DNA of 64,000 nt from Parietaria judaica. Its lineage: Eukaryota; Streptophyta; Magnoliopsida; Rosales; Urticaceae. The notes beneath the pieces are model-generated. The model saw nothing but the letters and a program-made list of their open reading frames with translations. It was not told the DNA's origin and did no database searches. Below, one piece after another: positions 25,011-35,681 of this stretch; position 1 is the first letter of the stretch, and every line of letters begins with the position of its first letter. The stretch spans positions 35,353,201 through 35,417,200 of the forward strand of contig OX940861.1 of the NCBI GenBank assembly GCA_954871525.1, given 5' to 3'. The translations under genes were made by a program, and so were the position numbers.

Positions 25011-26366
25011 ATGTCACCATTCGAGTGTCGCCATACCGGCACAAACATTTCCGATAAATTAATAGAATTATTCAATGATTGGGGTTTGCAAAATCGTATT
25101 ATTTCTATTACTTTAGACAATGCCGCAAACAATAACGCCGCTATTACTATCTTAGAAAATAGTTTGTCCGGTTCTCCTTTTCATAATATTTTACATCATA
25201 AGTGTGGTTGTCACATTATTAATTTAATTGCTAGAACGGGCGAACGAAATATTGCAGGGCACGTTGAAAAAATACGCGGCGTTATCGATTGGATCCGGTA
25301 TTCTCAAACCACCAATAGGTGGAGACGATTTTGTAAAGAGCACAATCATAAAGCTAATAAGTTTGGTTTAGACAACAATACACGATGTAACTCTACGTAA
25401 TTAATGCTTTCAGTTGTGTGTAGACAGAGGGTACCGTTAAGCGCTTTCCTCCTCACCGAACTAGAGGCCTCGGAGCGGATCACGGAGGCAGAATGGGAAA
25501 CGGCCCAGAAATTCACCCAATTTCTCAAACCCTTTTACGCTGTTACTTTAATTTTTTTGAACTAAAAACAACCTTCTTTGAATCATGGTCTTTCGGGTCT
25601 ATATGAAAATACAAACACTTTTTCTGAATTCGCAAATGACCCTGTTATTTCTCCCATGATTGAGGGAATGGTTGCAAAATTCAAAAGTTATTGGGATCCA
25701 CCCCTTTTTTCGTATTGTTTCGGTGCTATCTTAGATCCCCGTATTATGTTTACTTTCGGGCCGTTGATGTTAGCAATCGGGATAAACTTGGGGGAGGATT
25801 ACACTGATTATATAAAGGTTGTTAATGAAGCTTTTTATGAACTGTACAGTGAATACGACCGGCGGTTCCCAGAGTTCAACGTGGAGGCGGAGCGAAGGGC
25901 AGTGATGGAAAGCCCAACCAAGACCGGCCTAGCATTTGTCCGGAGACTTAAGCAAAGACTGGATCGCGGAGAATCATCGGGATCCGGTACGCCACCGGCA
26001 CGAGCGGAAGACACGGATGGCGCACCGCAAGAATTGAAGCGGTACTACGGCCTGCGGATCGACGAGGACTCCCTCGAGTTCGATGTGATTGGATGGTTGA
26101 AGAATGAGCGGGAAAGATTCCCGATATTGGCGAGAATGGTGATGGATATACTGTCCATCCCCATTTCAAGCGTTGCTTCGGAGAGCGCATTCAGTTCGGC
26201 TCAGCATATAATCGACGACCGGAGGGCGTCAATTACCAACACACACCTCGAGCAAGCGGTGGTCTTGAACGATTGGATGTTCCGCAACCCCACCATCGCC
26301 CAACGGAACGAACCAACCGATCTGGAGAGGATGACTGAAAAGTTTAACGACTGGTTCCCCGAGTGA
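25011..26366 (+). pseudogene. hAT transposase core and C-terminal dimerisation domain, broken
   Basis: The first part (25011-25400) contains ISITLDNAANNNAAI and HHKCGCHIINLI, the motifs around the second catalytic Asp and the following His/Cys region of RICESLEEPER-type plant hAT transposases. A stop at 25398-25400 and another near 25563 interrupt the frame. The last part (25578-26366, 262 residues) is well preserved and ends in the hATC dimerisation domain: RYYGLRIDEDSLEFDVIGWL, then FPILARMVMDILSIP and SSVASESAFSSA. The N-terminal zinc finger and first catalytic residue are not found. The protein cannot be made whole from this copy. Domestication is unlikely given the stops and the element ends still being present. 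Confidence 0.85.
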
Positions 26367-26817
26367 CGCAATGTAAACGCCAATATGATGTGCTCTTTCC
26401 TCTCTTGGTTTTATGTCCCTAAGGAGGGTTTTTCAAGAGAGGTTTTAGTGAGGCATCTTGTAATATTTACACTGAATATTTACAACTTCTTCCACCTTAT
26501 TGTAATATTCACAATGAATAATACAACTTTTTTTTAATATCTTGTTTTATCATATTTATTTATTTGCTATCAAATTAATATTTATTAACATATCTTACAA
26601 ATTAAAAATTAACATATAAAGAGAAATTAATAATATGTTACAAAATAATAAATTATACCATACTAAAATATTAAATTTGAAGTAAATAAAGTATAAATAA
26701 TAATTTTAAATAATTTAATACTTAAATTCGGATAAAAACTAATAAAATTAAAAATTGGAAACAAGTAAGAACTTTTGCCGCAGCCCTTTACTCCCTCGAG
26801 CTTCACCCTTCCTCGCT

Positions 26818-26938
26818 AAATCGCGACCACGTCGCGACTTTCTGCGACGAGCCACGTCGCGACGCATCGCGACCACCCTGCTCGCGATTTTGGCGACTTT
26901 CGTCGCGACTCGTCGTTTCATCGCCATGTGCAGCTCTA
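26818..26938. repeat. hAT right subterminal repeats and terminal inverted repeat
   Basis: Dense CGTCGCGACT/TCGCGACC motifs in both orientations end in CATCGCCATGTGCAGCTCTA, the reverse complement of the left terminus. The 8-base target duplicate follows at 26939-26946. Confidence 0.85.
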
Positions 26939-26946
26939 ATTGTAGA

Positions 26947-27722
26947 ACACGATATATAGTATTTAAATTATTGAATGAGATAAGAAGTTGATCGCACATT
27001 TTGCTCACTAAAATTATGAATTTTGACCCACTTACAAATATATATATAAACACATAAATAAAATATACAAAATTAGATGCCGTTTAAATTATATCGGTAA
27101 AATTTATAATAGTTATATAGCTAAGGGGTGACGAAAAAAGAAAAGAAAGACATAGGATACAACAGTTAATAGTTAATTATATTTTAAAGGATATGACATC
27201 AAAATAGACATTTTTCAGTTGTCGGGTCACATTCTATATTTTTTAATCGTAAACCTGAGTCACATTCTGGTTTGTCGATATCAAAATCAAAATCAAAATC
27301 AACTTAGACTCTTCGTAATTTAGAATCATTATTGTCTTCAATTTTCGGCACTTTTATTGACATATCAACATTTTTTTTTAAATGAAATAGACTATGTTTG
27401 AATATGCAATAATAAACAAAATTAACCCAATTTCATTTTTATATTCTGTAGTTAATATATCACACCTAACTAAATCAATCTCTAGATCAAATTAATAAAA
27501 AGATATACAATATATCACATCTAACCATATCAATTTCTATATATATAAAAAAAACTTAATAAAAGCTATTGTCTAATGACTCCAATAAAAAAAATATAAA
27601 TATATATTGCAGGTTTATTTTGAAAACTGTCTAATTATTTGCCTCCTCTCTGTTGTGTATTGGTATCACACACTTACATTAATATTTTCATTATTATTTT
27701 AGGTAATAAAAATAATTTTAAA
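26947..27722. other. AT-rich intergenic, no gene seen
   Basis: No coding region or bounded element was recognised between the hAT right end and the next LTR element. Confidence 0.6.
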
Positions 27723-27727
27723 CATAA

Positions 27728-28554
27728 TGTTGATGTCGGATTTGGTCAAATCCATCCTCAACACAACTCGTGTCGTTTTGTCCCATAAACGACGTGAGAG
27801 GAAGGCGAGGAGGTTCGTTGACCGATGGTCAACCAAGGAACATCCTCGAGGAGGTTTAACCTGCGACGAAGTCTGACTAGGGTAAAGGCGAGCCGCGACG
27901 AAGTGTCCCATCACACTCGACGAGAGGCATCGACGATGAGGCGTGCAGAGCCGAATGACCACTGACGAGATGTGCATTTAATGAAGCCCACCTACCCACT
28001 CTGGCAGTCTGCTCTAAGAATGACGTAAAAGTATGGGTTGAACCATACCCTCCGGAGTAGCCTTACTTGGGGAAATGGGAATGACAAGACTTGACAAAAA
28101 TGGCGCTGGGATCGAGGAAGCCAGGCACTCGAGAGCAGCAAAAGGCATGGGTTGAAAAGACCATTCGAAGATCAACGGCTGATAAGCTAGGGCAAAACGC
28201 CTATAAATACGAAGAGAGAGCTCCATTGGAGGGGGGGGGGGGCATTCGGCTAAGAGAAACCAAGAGAAACAGAAAGAAAGAGAGAAGAAAGAGAACACCA
28301 ACCACATTGAACTACTTGATGACGTGATCCCGGTATACCGGGTACGTAGGCAGCCTTGCTGAAGCTGGCGAGGCGCGGCATCAAATCATATCCTATTTTT
28401 ATCATTTTCCTTCGATTGTCTAGTTATCAAATGGGAAAAACCGAGTCCTTTTCGGAAATACAATAAATCAGAGATAGTCATTCTTCATCATTATTATCTT
28501 GTTCTTAGTGATTATCTTTGAGACTGAAAGAGGGTGGTGCAAATCGCCCTCAAC
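27728..28554 (+). repeat. LARD 5' LTR
   Basis: Starts TGTTGATGTCGGATTTGG and ends CCCTCAACA. It contains a TATA-like CTATAAATACG at 28201-28211 and a G-run at about 28231-28242. Around 30 differences from the 3' copy were noted by eye, including indels, so the insertion is older than the inner gypsy. Confidence 0.9.
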
Positions 28555-28579
28555 AGTTTGGCGCCCACCGAGGGGCTTT

Positions 28580-28921
28580 GTTTTTCTCTATCTCACAGCC
28601 AGGAACTTGGAGGAAAAAGAGATCCCAGCGAACGACGGAATCATCCCCAACGAGGGAGAAGAAGGTACAATTGCAAGTCTTCAACAACTGCTAGCTGAGG
28701 CGAAGGCGAAGGCCACAAAAGCGATGACGAAGGCCGAGGAAGCAAAAGAGGAGGCGGGAGAAGAAGCGGAGGGGAACCGACGGCTCATCCTCCTAATGGA
28801 TTACGCCTCTGCCGATCAAAGGAGAGACGCCCAGAAAATACGGTGGCTGAAACCTTCTACCCGTGGAAGAAGAGGGGCTGTGACCGGAGGAGGAAACAAC
28901 GATCTTGGCAAAGAAGCGTGA
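28580..28921 (+). pseudogene. Gag N-terminal remnant without start codon
   Basis: After the primer region the frame reads a Glu/Ala/Lys-rich coiled-coil-like stretch (LQQLLAEAKAKATKAMTKAEE) like the gag N-terminus of the inner gypsy (LQRQLAEANARVMEATRVAEE). At the position of the gypsy ATG (GAGATGTCG) this copy has GAGATCCCA (28620-28628), so the start codon is gone. It stops at 28921. No gag core or zinc knuckle follows. Confidence 0.65.
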
Positions 28922-29149
28922 GTCGAGAGGCAAAAGGAAGCAATTCGAGAGGAAGGAAAATGAAGAAGGAAGAGATGGTCCATCGATGAGACCAAGAGGA
29001 GTCAAAAAAGATCGAAGAATCTCGAATGCACCACGCGCGCGAGAAATTTTGAGGCGTGGGGCCTACCACGTCACCAAGAAGAAGAACCACGTCGGTAACC
29101 AAAGAGGTCAGGATCGAGGAGACTTCCTCGATAGCCGAAGAAATCATGA

Positions 29150-29545
29150 GCAAGGAAGCCTCATCGAGGAACTCATCGCCAAGCCGAGCCCGAAGAGCTC
29201 GCCACCAAGAGGAGCTCAAAGAGCTCATCGAGAAGAGCTCGAGGAGCTAATCGAAGAAGAGCTCGAGGAACTCATCACGAAGAATAGCTCGAGCAGCTCC
29301 TGAAGGAAGAGCTCGAGGAGCTCATCACGAAGAGGAGCTCATTGAAAAGAGTTCGAGGAGCTCATCAAAGAAGAGCTCGAGGAGCTCATCACGAAGAGAA
29401 GCTCGAGGAGCTCATCACCTAGAAGCGCTCGAGGAACTCGTTACGAAGAAGAGCTCGAGGAGCTCGTCACCAATAGAAGGTCGTCACCAAAAGGAGCTCG
29501 TCACCAGACAGCTCGTCACCAAAGAAAGCTCGCCTCCACCGGTAG
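29150..29545 (+). repeat. GAGCTCGAGGAGCTCATCAC minisatellite
   Basis: Degenerate tandem repeats based on GAGCTCGAGGAGCTCATCAC plus a short GAAGAA spacer, about 24-30 bases per unit. They probably arose by expansion of the Glu-rich gag-like sequence before them. Confidence 0.85.
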
Positions 29546-29594
29546 ATCATCAACGAAGACGCCATTACCAAAAGAAGCATGAAGACGGACGGCG

Positions 29595-30430
29595 TGGCTG
29601 AGAGCTTGATAACGGTCGACAAGACCAGGAGCTTAAAGATGGCGGAGGATGCCCAGGAGCTTAAAGATGGCGGAGGATGCCCAGAAGCTTGAAGATGGCC
29701 GACAAGGCCAAGAGCATGGAGATGGTCGACAAGACCAGAAGCTAGAAGATGGTCGACAAGACCAGAAACTGGAAGATGGTCGACAAGACCAGGAGCTTAA
29801 AGATGGCGGAGGATGCCCAAAAGCTCGAAGATGGCCGGCAAGGCCAAGAGCATGGAGATGGTCGACAAGACCAGAAGTTGGAAGATGGTCGACAAGACCA
29901 GGAGCTTAAAGATGGCGGAGGATGCCCAGAAGCTCGAAGATGGCCGGCAAGGCCAAGAGCATGGAGATAGTCGACAAGACCAGAAGCTGGAAGATGGTCG
30001 ACAAGACCAGGAGCTTAAAGATGGCGGTGGATGCCCAGAAGCTCGAAGATGGCCGACAAGGCCAAGAGCATGGAGATGGTCGACAAGACCAGAAGCTCGA
30101 AGATGGCCGACAAGGCCAAGAACAGGGAGATGGTCGACAAGACCAGGAGCTGGAAGATGGTCGACATGACCAGGAGCTTAAAGATGGCGGAGGATGCCCG
30201 GAAGCTCGAAGATGGCCGGCAAGGCCAAGAGCATGGAGATGGTCGACAACACCAGAAGCTGGAAGATGGTCGACAAGACCAGGAGCTTAAAGATGGCGGA
30301 GGATGCCCGGGAGCTTGAAGATGGCGGAGGATGCCCAGAATCTCAAAGATGGCCGACAAGGCCAAGAGCATGGAGATGGTCGACAAGACCAGAAGCTTGA
30401 AGATGGTCGACGAGGCCGGAGGCAAAAAGA
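29595..30430 (+). repeat. 27-bp repeat organised in about 109-bp higher-order units
   Basis: The basic unit is close to 27 bases (AAGATGGTCGACAAGACCAG plus AAGCTGG). About four units with characteristic variants form a higher-order unit of about 109 bases marked by AGATGGCGGAGGATGCCC, seen near 29798, 29907 and 30016 and less regularly later. Since 27 is a multiple of three, two or three forward frames stay open across the array; no reading frame can be preferred as coding. Confidence 0.9.
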
Positions 30431-30859
30431 CGGTCGACAAGTCTAGAAGCACGAAGTACGAAGAAGTTTCTCACAAAGAGGTTCGACGAAACCAAGAGCG
30501 CAAAAAAGGCGACGCCCATCCGTCGGCTGCCTCGACGGGCTCGTCGCCAATTTCCTATAAGCACGACTCGATGAAGGAGAGCCCCTTCGAAAGTTCGTCG
30601 GCAAATCCAAGAACACCAGGCGAGGGTCTCGGGATCGAGACGTCGTCCCCATCCAAACCCTAAGTCACGGCCTGCGTTTCAAAGCGACATTTCGAGAAGA
30701 GCTGATTGAGACGCGCCCGACGACGACGACCCTCATAAAAACTAAAGTTTGATGCAGACACGACGAGGTCTATCCTAACCAAGGCACAAAATCGGCGACG
30801 AAGTTGGCTGACCTCATCGCAAAAAGGGTAACAATATACATATATCTACAAAATTACTA

Positions 30860-32422
30860 ACAAACCGGCGAGAGTGCCGAGAAAAAAAAAAATATATATA
30901 TATATATAAAAAATACGGCTAGGGTGCCGAGCAAGCCCAAACCGGTGAGAGTGCCGAGAAAATAAAAAAAATACGGCTAGGGTGCCGAGCAAGCCCAAAC
31001 CGGCGAGAGTGTCGATAAAATAAAAAATACGGCTAGGGTGCCGAGCAAGCCCAAACCGGCGAGACTGCCGAGAAAATAAAAAATACGCCTAGGGTACCGA
31101 GCAAGCCCAAACCGGCGAGAGTGCCGAGAAAATAAAAAATACGGCTAGGGTGCCGAGCAAGCCCAAACCGGCGAGAGTGCCGAGAAAATAAAAAAAAATA
31201 TACGGCTAGGGTGCCGAGCAAGCCCAAATCGGCGAGAGTGCCGAGAAAATAAAAAAAATACGGCTAGGGTGCCAAGCAAGCCCAAACCGGTGAGAGTGCC
31301 GAGAAAATAAAAAAATATACGGCTAGGGTGCTGAGCAAGCCCAAATCAGCGAGAGTGCCGAGAAATAAAAAAAATACGGCTAGGGTGCCGAGCAAGCCCA
31401 AACCGGCGAGAGTGTCGAGAAAATAAAAAATACGGCTAGGGTGCCGAGCAAGCCCAAACCGACGAGAGTGCCGAGAAAATAAAAAATACGCCTAGGGTGC
31501 CGAGCAAGCCCAAACCGGTGAGAGTGCCGAGAAAATAAAAAATACGGCTAGGGTGCCGAGCAAGCCCAAACCGGCGAGAGTGCCGAGAAAATAAATAAAA
31601 AAATATACGGCTAGGGTGCTGAGCAAGCCCAAATCGGCGAGAGTGCCGAGAAAATAAAAAAAATACGGCTAGGGTGCAGAGCAAGCCCAAACCGGCAAGA
31701 GTGCCGAGAAAATAAAAATACGGCTAGGGTGCCGAGCAAGCCCAAACCGGCGAGAGTGCCGAGAAAATAAAAATACTGCTAGGGTGTCGAGCAAGCCCAA
31801 ACTGGCGAGAGTGCCGAGAAAATAAAAAATACGGCTAGGGTGCCGAGCAATCCCAAACCGGCGAGAGTGCCAAGAAAATAAAAAATATGGCTAGGGTGTC
31901 GAGCAAGTCCAAACCGGCGAGAGTGCCGAGAAAGTAAAAAAAAAATATACGGCTAGGGCGCCGAGCAAGCCCACATCGGTGAGAGTGCCGAGATAAAAGA
32001 GGCGAGAGTGCCCAAACACCAGCGAGAGTGCCGAGATAAAAGAGGCGAGAGTGCCCAAACAAAAGGCGAGAGTGCCGAAACAAAAATGGCGAGAGTGCCA
32101 AGCTGAAAGGCGAGAGTGCCTCTGGGATCCTGGAAACTAATCGGCTCGTACCCGATAAAGCCCAACGACACCCACAAATATTAACTGTGGCGAGAGCGCC
32201 GAGAAAAAATAAAGAGGCGAGAGTGCCGAGAAAAAAAAATACGGCTAGGGTGCCGAGCAAACCCATACCGGCGAGAGTTCCGAGAAAAATATCCTCAAAT
32301 ATATATATATATATATATAGGCGAGAGTGCCTAAGAGAAACTACTTGGTGAGAGTGCCGAGCAGAAAGAAAAATACGGCTAGGGTGCCGAGCAAACCCAT
32401 ACCGGTGAGAATGCCATATTCT

Positions 32423-32490
<68 letters not shown>

Positions 32491-32610
32491 CGAGAGTGCC
32501 TAAGAGAAACTGCTCGGTGAGAGTGCCGAGCAGAAAGAAAAATACGGCTAGGGTGCCGAGCAAACCCTTATCGGCGAAAGTGCCGAGAATAAAAAGAGGC
32601 GAGAGAGCCC
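30860..32610 (+). repeat. Satellite-like array, about 57-bp unit, about 22 copies
   Basis: The unit reads ACGGCTAGGGTGCCGAGCAA then GCCCAAACCGGCGAGAGTGC then CGAGAAAATAAAAAAT. About 19 copies lie head to tail from 30905 to 31990, and three more are spread to 32,600 among shorter GGCGAGAGTGCC variants. Two (AT)n tracts interrupt the distal part (about 32299-32319 and 32426-32488). A similar repeat occurs in the 3' untranslated region of the gypsy at 58680-58890. Confidence 0.95.
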
Positions 32611-33129
32611 AAAACAGTGATCCTCGATCACGACCAACGTGCCTCCGGGAGGGACACTCCTTTTCGACGAGCACAAATTTCCCCCTTATACAACAGAGTA
32701 AGGCGCGATGCCCGACGACGACACGCATGCCGATGAACAATAGGTGGTTCTTCAAACAAACAGAAAGCGAGGTGACGAATCTGAATCAGGGCGTATATTG
32801 CAGTGTTGTACAGAGTTTAAAAAAACGAGGAAAGACTTTCGAGAAAAAAAATCAACGATGCCTGGGCCGCATCATCCCCCATTGGCGAAGGATGTGGCTC
32901 GCGATCAGGGAACCACGCCAACCTTCGAAGAAGAACCTAAGAACAACACACAGCGAGAAGGATAGAGGAAGCACGACAAGGAGAAGAAATAGCTGGGCAA
33001 CATAACCGCACAAGGAGCCGACGAAGCAATCACCAACTTCGAGGATCGACGAAGAAAAGCAATGTGGAGAAAGAGTTAGTCATGCGCAAGGCAGAGATTA
33101 CTGCATCCGTGACATTGGCATCGTCATCG

Positions 33130-33385
33130 CAAAGAGACTAGCGTTGGAAGAAATTCATCGCTGCGATGAGTTCGTCGCTATAAGCGAGCTCGTCGTCGCG
33201 AATAGCTTGACGAAGAAGACTAGCGCTGGAAGAAGTTCATCGCTGCGATGAGTTCGTCGCTATAAGCGAGCTTGTCGTCGAAGAGTTCATCGCACGAAGA
33301 AGTTCGTGGCTGCGAGGAGTTTGTCGCTATAAGTGATCTCCTCGTCGCGAGCTCGTCGTCACGAGGAGCTTGTCAAAGAAAATGT
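33130..33385 (+). repeat. GAAGTTCATCGCTGCGATGAG-type repeats
   Basis: Degenerate direct repeats containing TCATCGCTGCGATGAGTTCG and GTCGCTATAAGCGAGCTCGT occur near 33145-33195 and 33230-33275, with decayed copies to 33380. The sequence between 32610 and 33130 and from 33385 to 33610 shows no gene. Confidence 0.75.
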
Positions 33386-33625
33386 CATCACCTAGAAAGA
33401 TGCTTCACCCAACGAAACCAGTTACAACTCAGCAAGATTCTGCATCAGCTTCCCGAACGGAGTCCACCGATCAACAGACTATGATGAGGTTCTCCGACAA
33501 AGTTTCTCGGGGTAACCGCGTCAACTAAGATGGTCAACGGAGTTCGCAAACATCCTTGACAGTTCACCGTTTCACTCGTTTTTCATTTTACCAAATGTTT
33601 ACACTTGATAAAATGGGGGACTAAC

Positions 33626-34459
33626 TGTTGATGTCGGATTTGGTCAAATCCATCCTCAACACAACTTGTGTTGTTTTGTCCCATAAACGACGTGAGAGGA
33701 AGGCGAGGAGGTTCGTTGACCGATGGTCAACCAAGGAACATCCTCGAGGAGGTTTAACCTGCGACGAAGTCTGACTAGGGTAAAGGCGAGCCGCGACGAA
33801 GTGTCCCATCACACTCGACGAGAAGCATCGACGACGAGGCATGCAGAGCCGAATGACCACTGACGAGATGTGCATTTAATGAAGCCCACCTACCCACTCT
33901 GGCAGTCTGCTCTAAGAATGACGTAAAAGCATGGGTTGAACCATACCCTCCCGAGTAGCCTTACTTGGGGAAAGGGGAATGACAAGACTTGACAAAAATG
34001 GCGCTGGGATCGAGGAAGCCAGGCACTCGAGAGCAGCAAAAGGCATGGGTTGAATAGACCATTCGAAGATCAACGGCTGATAAGCTAGGGCAAAACGCCT
34101 ATAAATACGAAGACAGAGCTCCATTGGGGGGGGGGCATTCGGCCAAGAGAAACCAAAGAGAAACCAAGAGAAACAGAAAGAAAGAGAGAAGAAAGAGAAC
34201 GTCAACCACATTGAACTACGTGATGACCTGATCCCGGTATACCGGGTACGTAGGCAGCCTTGCTGAAGCTGGCGAGGCGCGGCATCAAATCATATCCTAT
34301 TTTTATCCTTTTCCTTCGATTGTCCAGCTATCAAACGGGAAAAACCGAGTCCTTTTCGGAAATACAATAAATAAAAGATAGTCATTTTTCATCATTATTA
34401 TCTTGTTCTTAGTGATTATCTTTGTGACTGAAAGAGGGTGGTGCAAATCGCCCTCAAAA
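33626..34459 (+). repeat. LARD 3' LTR
   Basis: Starts TGTTGATGTCGGATTTGG, directly after the purine tract. It ends CCCTCAAAA where the 5' copy has CCCTCAACA, so the terminal CA has mutated. The 5-base duplicate CATAA follows. Confidence 0.9.
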
Positions 34460-34907
34460 CATAATAAAAAATATTTTCAAAAAAGTTGTCACCCCCATCA
34501 TTACATCGTTCCGTCCTGTATATAGTGTTTCGGGTAGGAAAATAAAAGTTAGCTCCAGCATTGTTAAGTGAACTAGGGGGAAAAAATTTAGACCCGTCAA
34601 GTGCGCTTGACCATACCATTCAATATGCGAGGCAAGTTGGGTAGTGGCGGATCCGATGTAAGATATTAATTTCGAAGTGACTGAATGATGTGAGAGAATA
34701 TGAGACTACGTGGGATGCGCCGTTTCTTCTTAGTTTCGTTGTAGCAATCATCACATGACGTGTTGTTCGAAAAAGTTGAGGTTTTTATCTCCAGAAAATA
34801 TTATGCAATAATTTCAACGGAAATAATATTTTTAAGTTGTATTTCGTGATGGAAAAAAAATATATTCTTAAGAGCTTGTATTTTATACCCTTTTTAGTAC
34901 ATTATTG

Positions 34908-35409
34908 TAGGATTGAAAATTTTGTAGCCTTTTTCTGGTTATCTCTCGGTTCTGGTATAGGTCACGGACCGATTTAAAAAAAAATCTAGGAAATTTAGCT
35001 TAAAACCGTGAAACTGTACTTCCCGGTTTTAGGTTTTCCGAACCGGGAACCGGTACCTAAAAAATATATTGTTTTTTGGTACCGGTTCTGGTTTTAAAAT
35101 ATATGTCATTTTTTAAGTTTTTAGTGTAATATATATTTTTATTGTCGTTTTTATTCTATGTGTAGTTTTTAGAAAATTATATATCATTTTTAAGTCAAAA
35201 CACTTTTAGAACTGAGAAATTTAGAAATCAAAATCGGGAAATTTTAAAATTGGAATCAGAATCGTTACCGGAATCGGAACCGGGAAATTTACAATCGGGA
35301 ACCGTTACTGGAACCGTTACTAGAACTGCTACAAAAAAAAATCCATGTTTTTTGGAACAGGGACGAAAAAAAAGCTAATTTCCCAGTTCTCGGTTCCAGT
35401 TTCACCCCT
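34908..35409. mobile_element. Probable hAT-family MITE, about 0.5 kb
   Basis: ATTATTG occurs directly at 34901-34907 and 35410-35416. The left end reads AGGATTGAAA and the reversed right end AGGGGTGAAA, an imperfect inverted repeat. Inside are many copies of CCGGTTCTGGT/ACCGGAATCGG-type motifs, common in the subterminal regions of plant hAT elements. No transposase is present. The exact ends are uncertain by a base or two. Confidence 0.55.
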
Positions 35410-35681
35410 ATTATTGAACAATATTTTAACGATTTAATTTTTTTTTTTGTTGAAAAGAGAAACGTACTACATGTAAAAAAAAATATTTTGAAATAAATTT
35501 CCCTTTTCAACAACAACAAACAATCGTTAAAATAATGTACTTTAATATAATTTAAATATTAGAACTCTTATAAAATGTACTGATATAAGGCTCTAATTAA
35601 AATATTGAACTAATTATTTAAATAAATTATAATTTTTCCTTTTCAACAATGTCATACAAGTTCAATAATTATTGAAAAAAA

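Larger units (their letters stand above)
17249..26938 (+). mobile_element. hAT transposon, split by a copia insertion
   Basis: An 8-base target-site duplication ATTGTAGA lies at 17241-17248 and 26939-26946. The termini are inverted: the left begins TAGAGC and resumes after the copia insertion as TGCACATGGCGACG; the right, reversed, reads TAGAGCTGCACATGGCGATG. The element without the copia is about 3.9 kb. Both ends carry clusters of TCGCGAC-type motifs. Transposase remnants lie between, including a good hAT dimerisation domain. The left terminus is separated from its body by 5.8 kb, so the element is unlikely to move as it stands. Confidence 0.9.
27728..34459 (+). mobile_element. Non-autonomous LTR retrotransposon (LARD type) related to Tat gypsy
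   Basis: The element is flanked by a 5-base duplication CATAA (27723-27727 and 34460-34464). It has LTRs of 827 and about 834 bases, a primer-binding region starting GTTTGGCGCCCACCG (28555 on), and a purine tract AAATGGGGGACTAAC before the 3' LTR. The 5 kb interior has no protease, reverse transcriptase, RNase H or integrase. It holds a short gag-like remnant and four blocks of tandem repeats. The LTR start, primer region, gag N-terminus and 3' repeats resemble those of the gypsy at 51801-59938, its likely source of enzymes. Confidence 0.9.

Noticed and set aside
31033..32755. Long minus-strand frames with periodic hydrophobic peptides
   Set aside because: They arise from reading the about 57-base satellite-like array in reverse; no domain or start context supports translation.
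29130..33385. Direct repeats resembling a CRISPR array
   Set aside because: Units are degenerate, contiguous and without unique spacers of constant length, in a plant LTR element; no cas genes.
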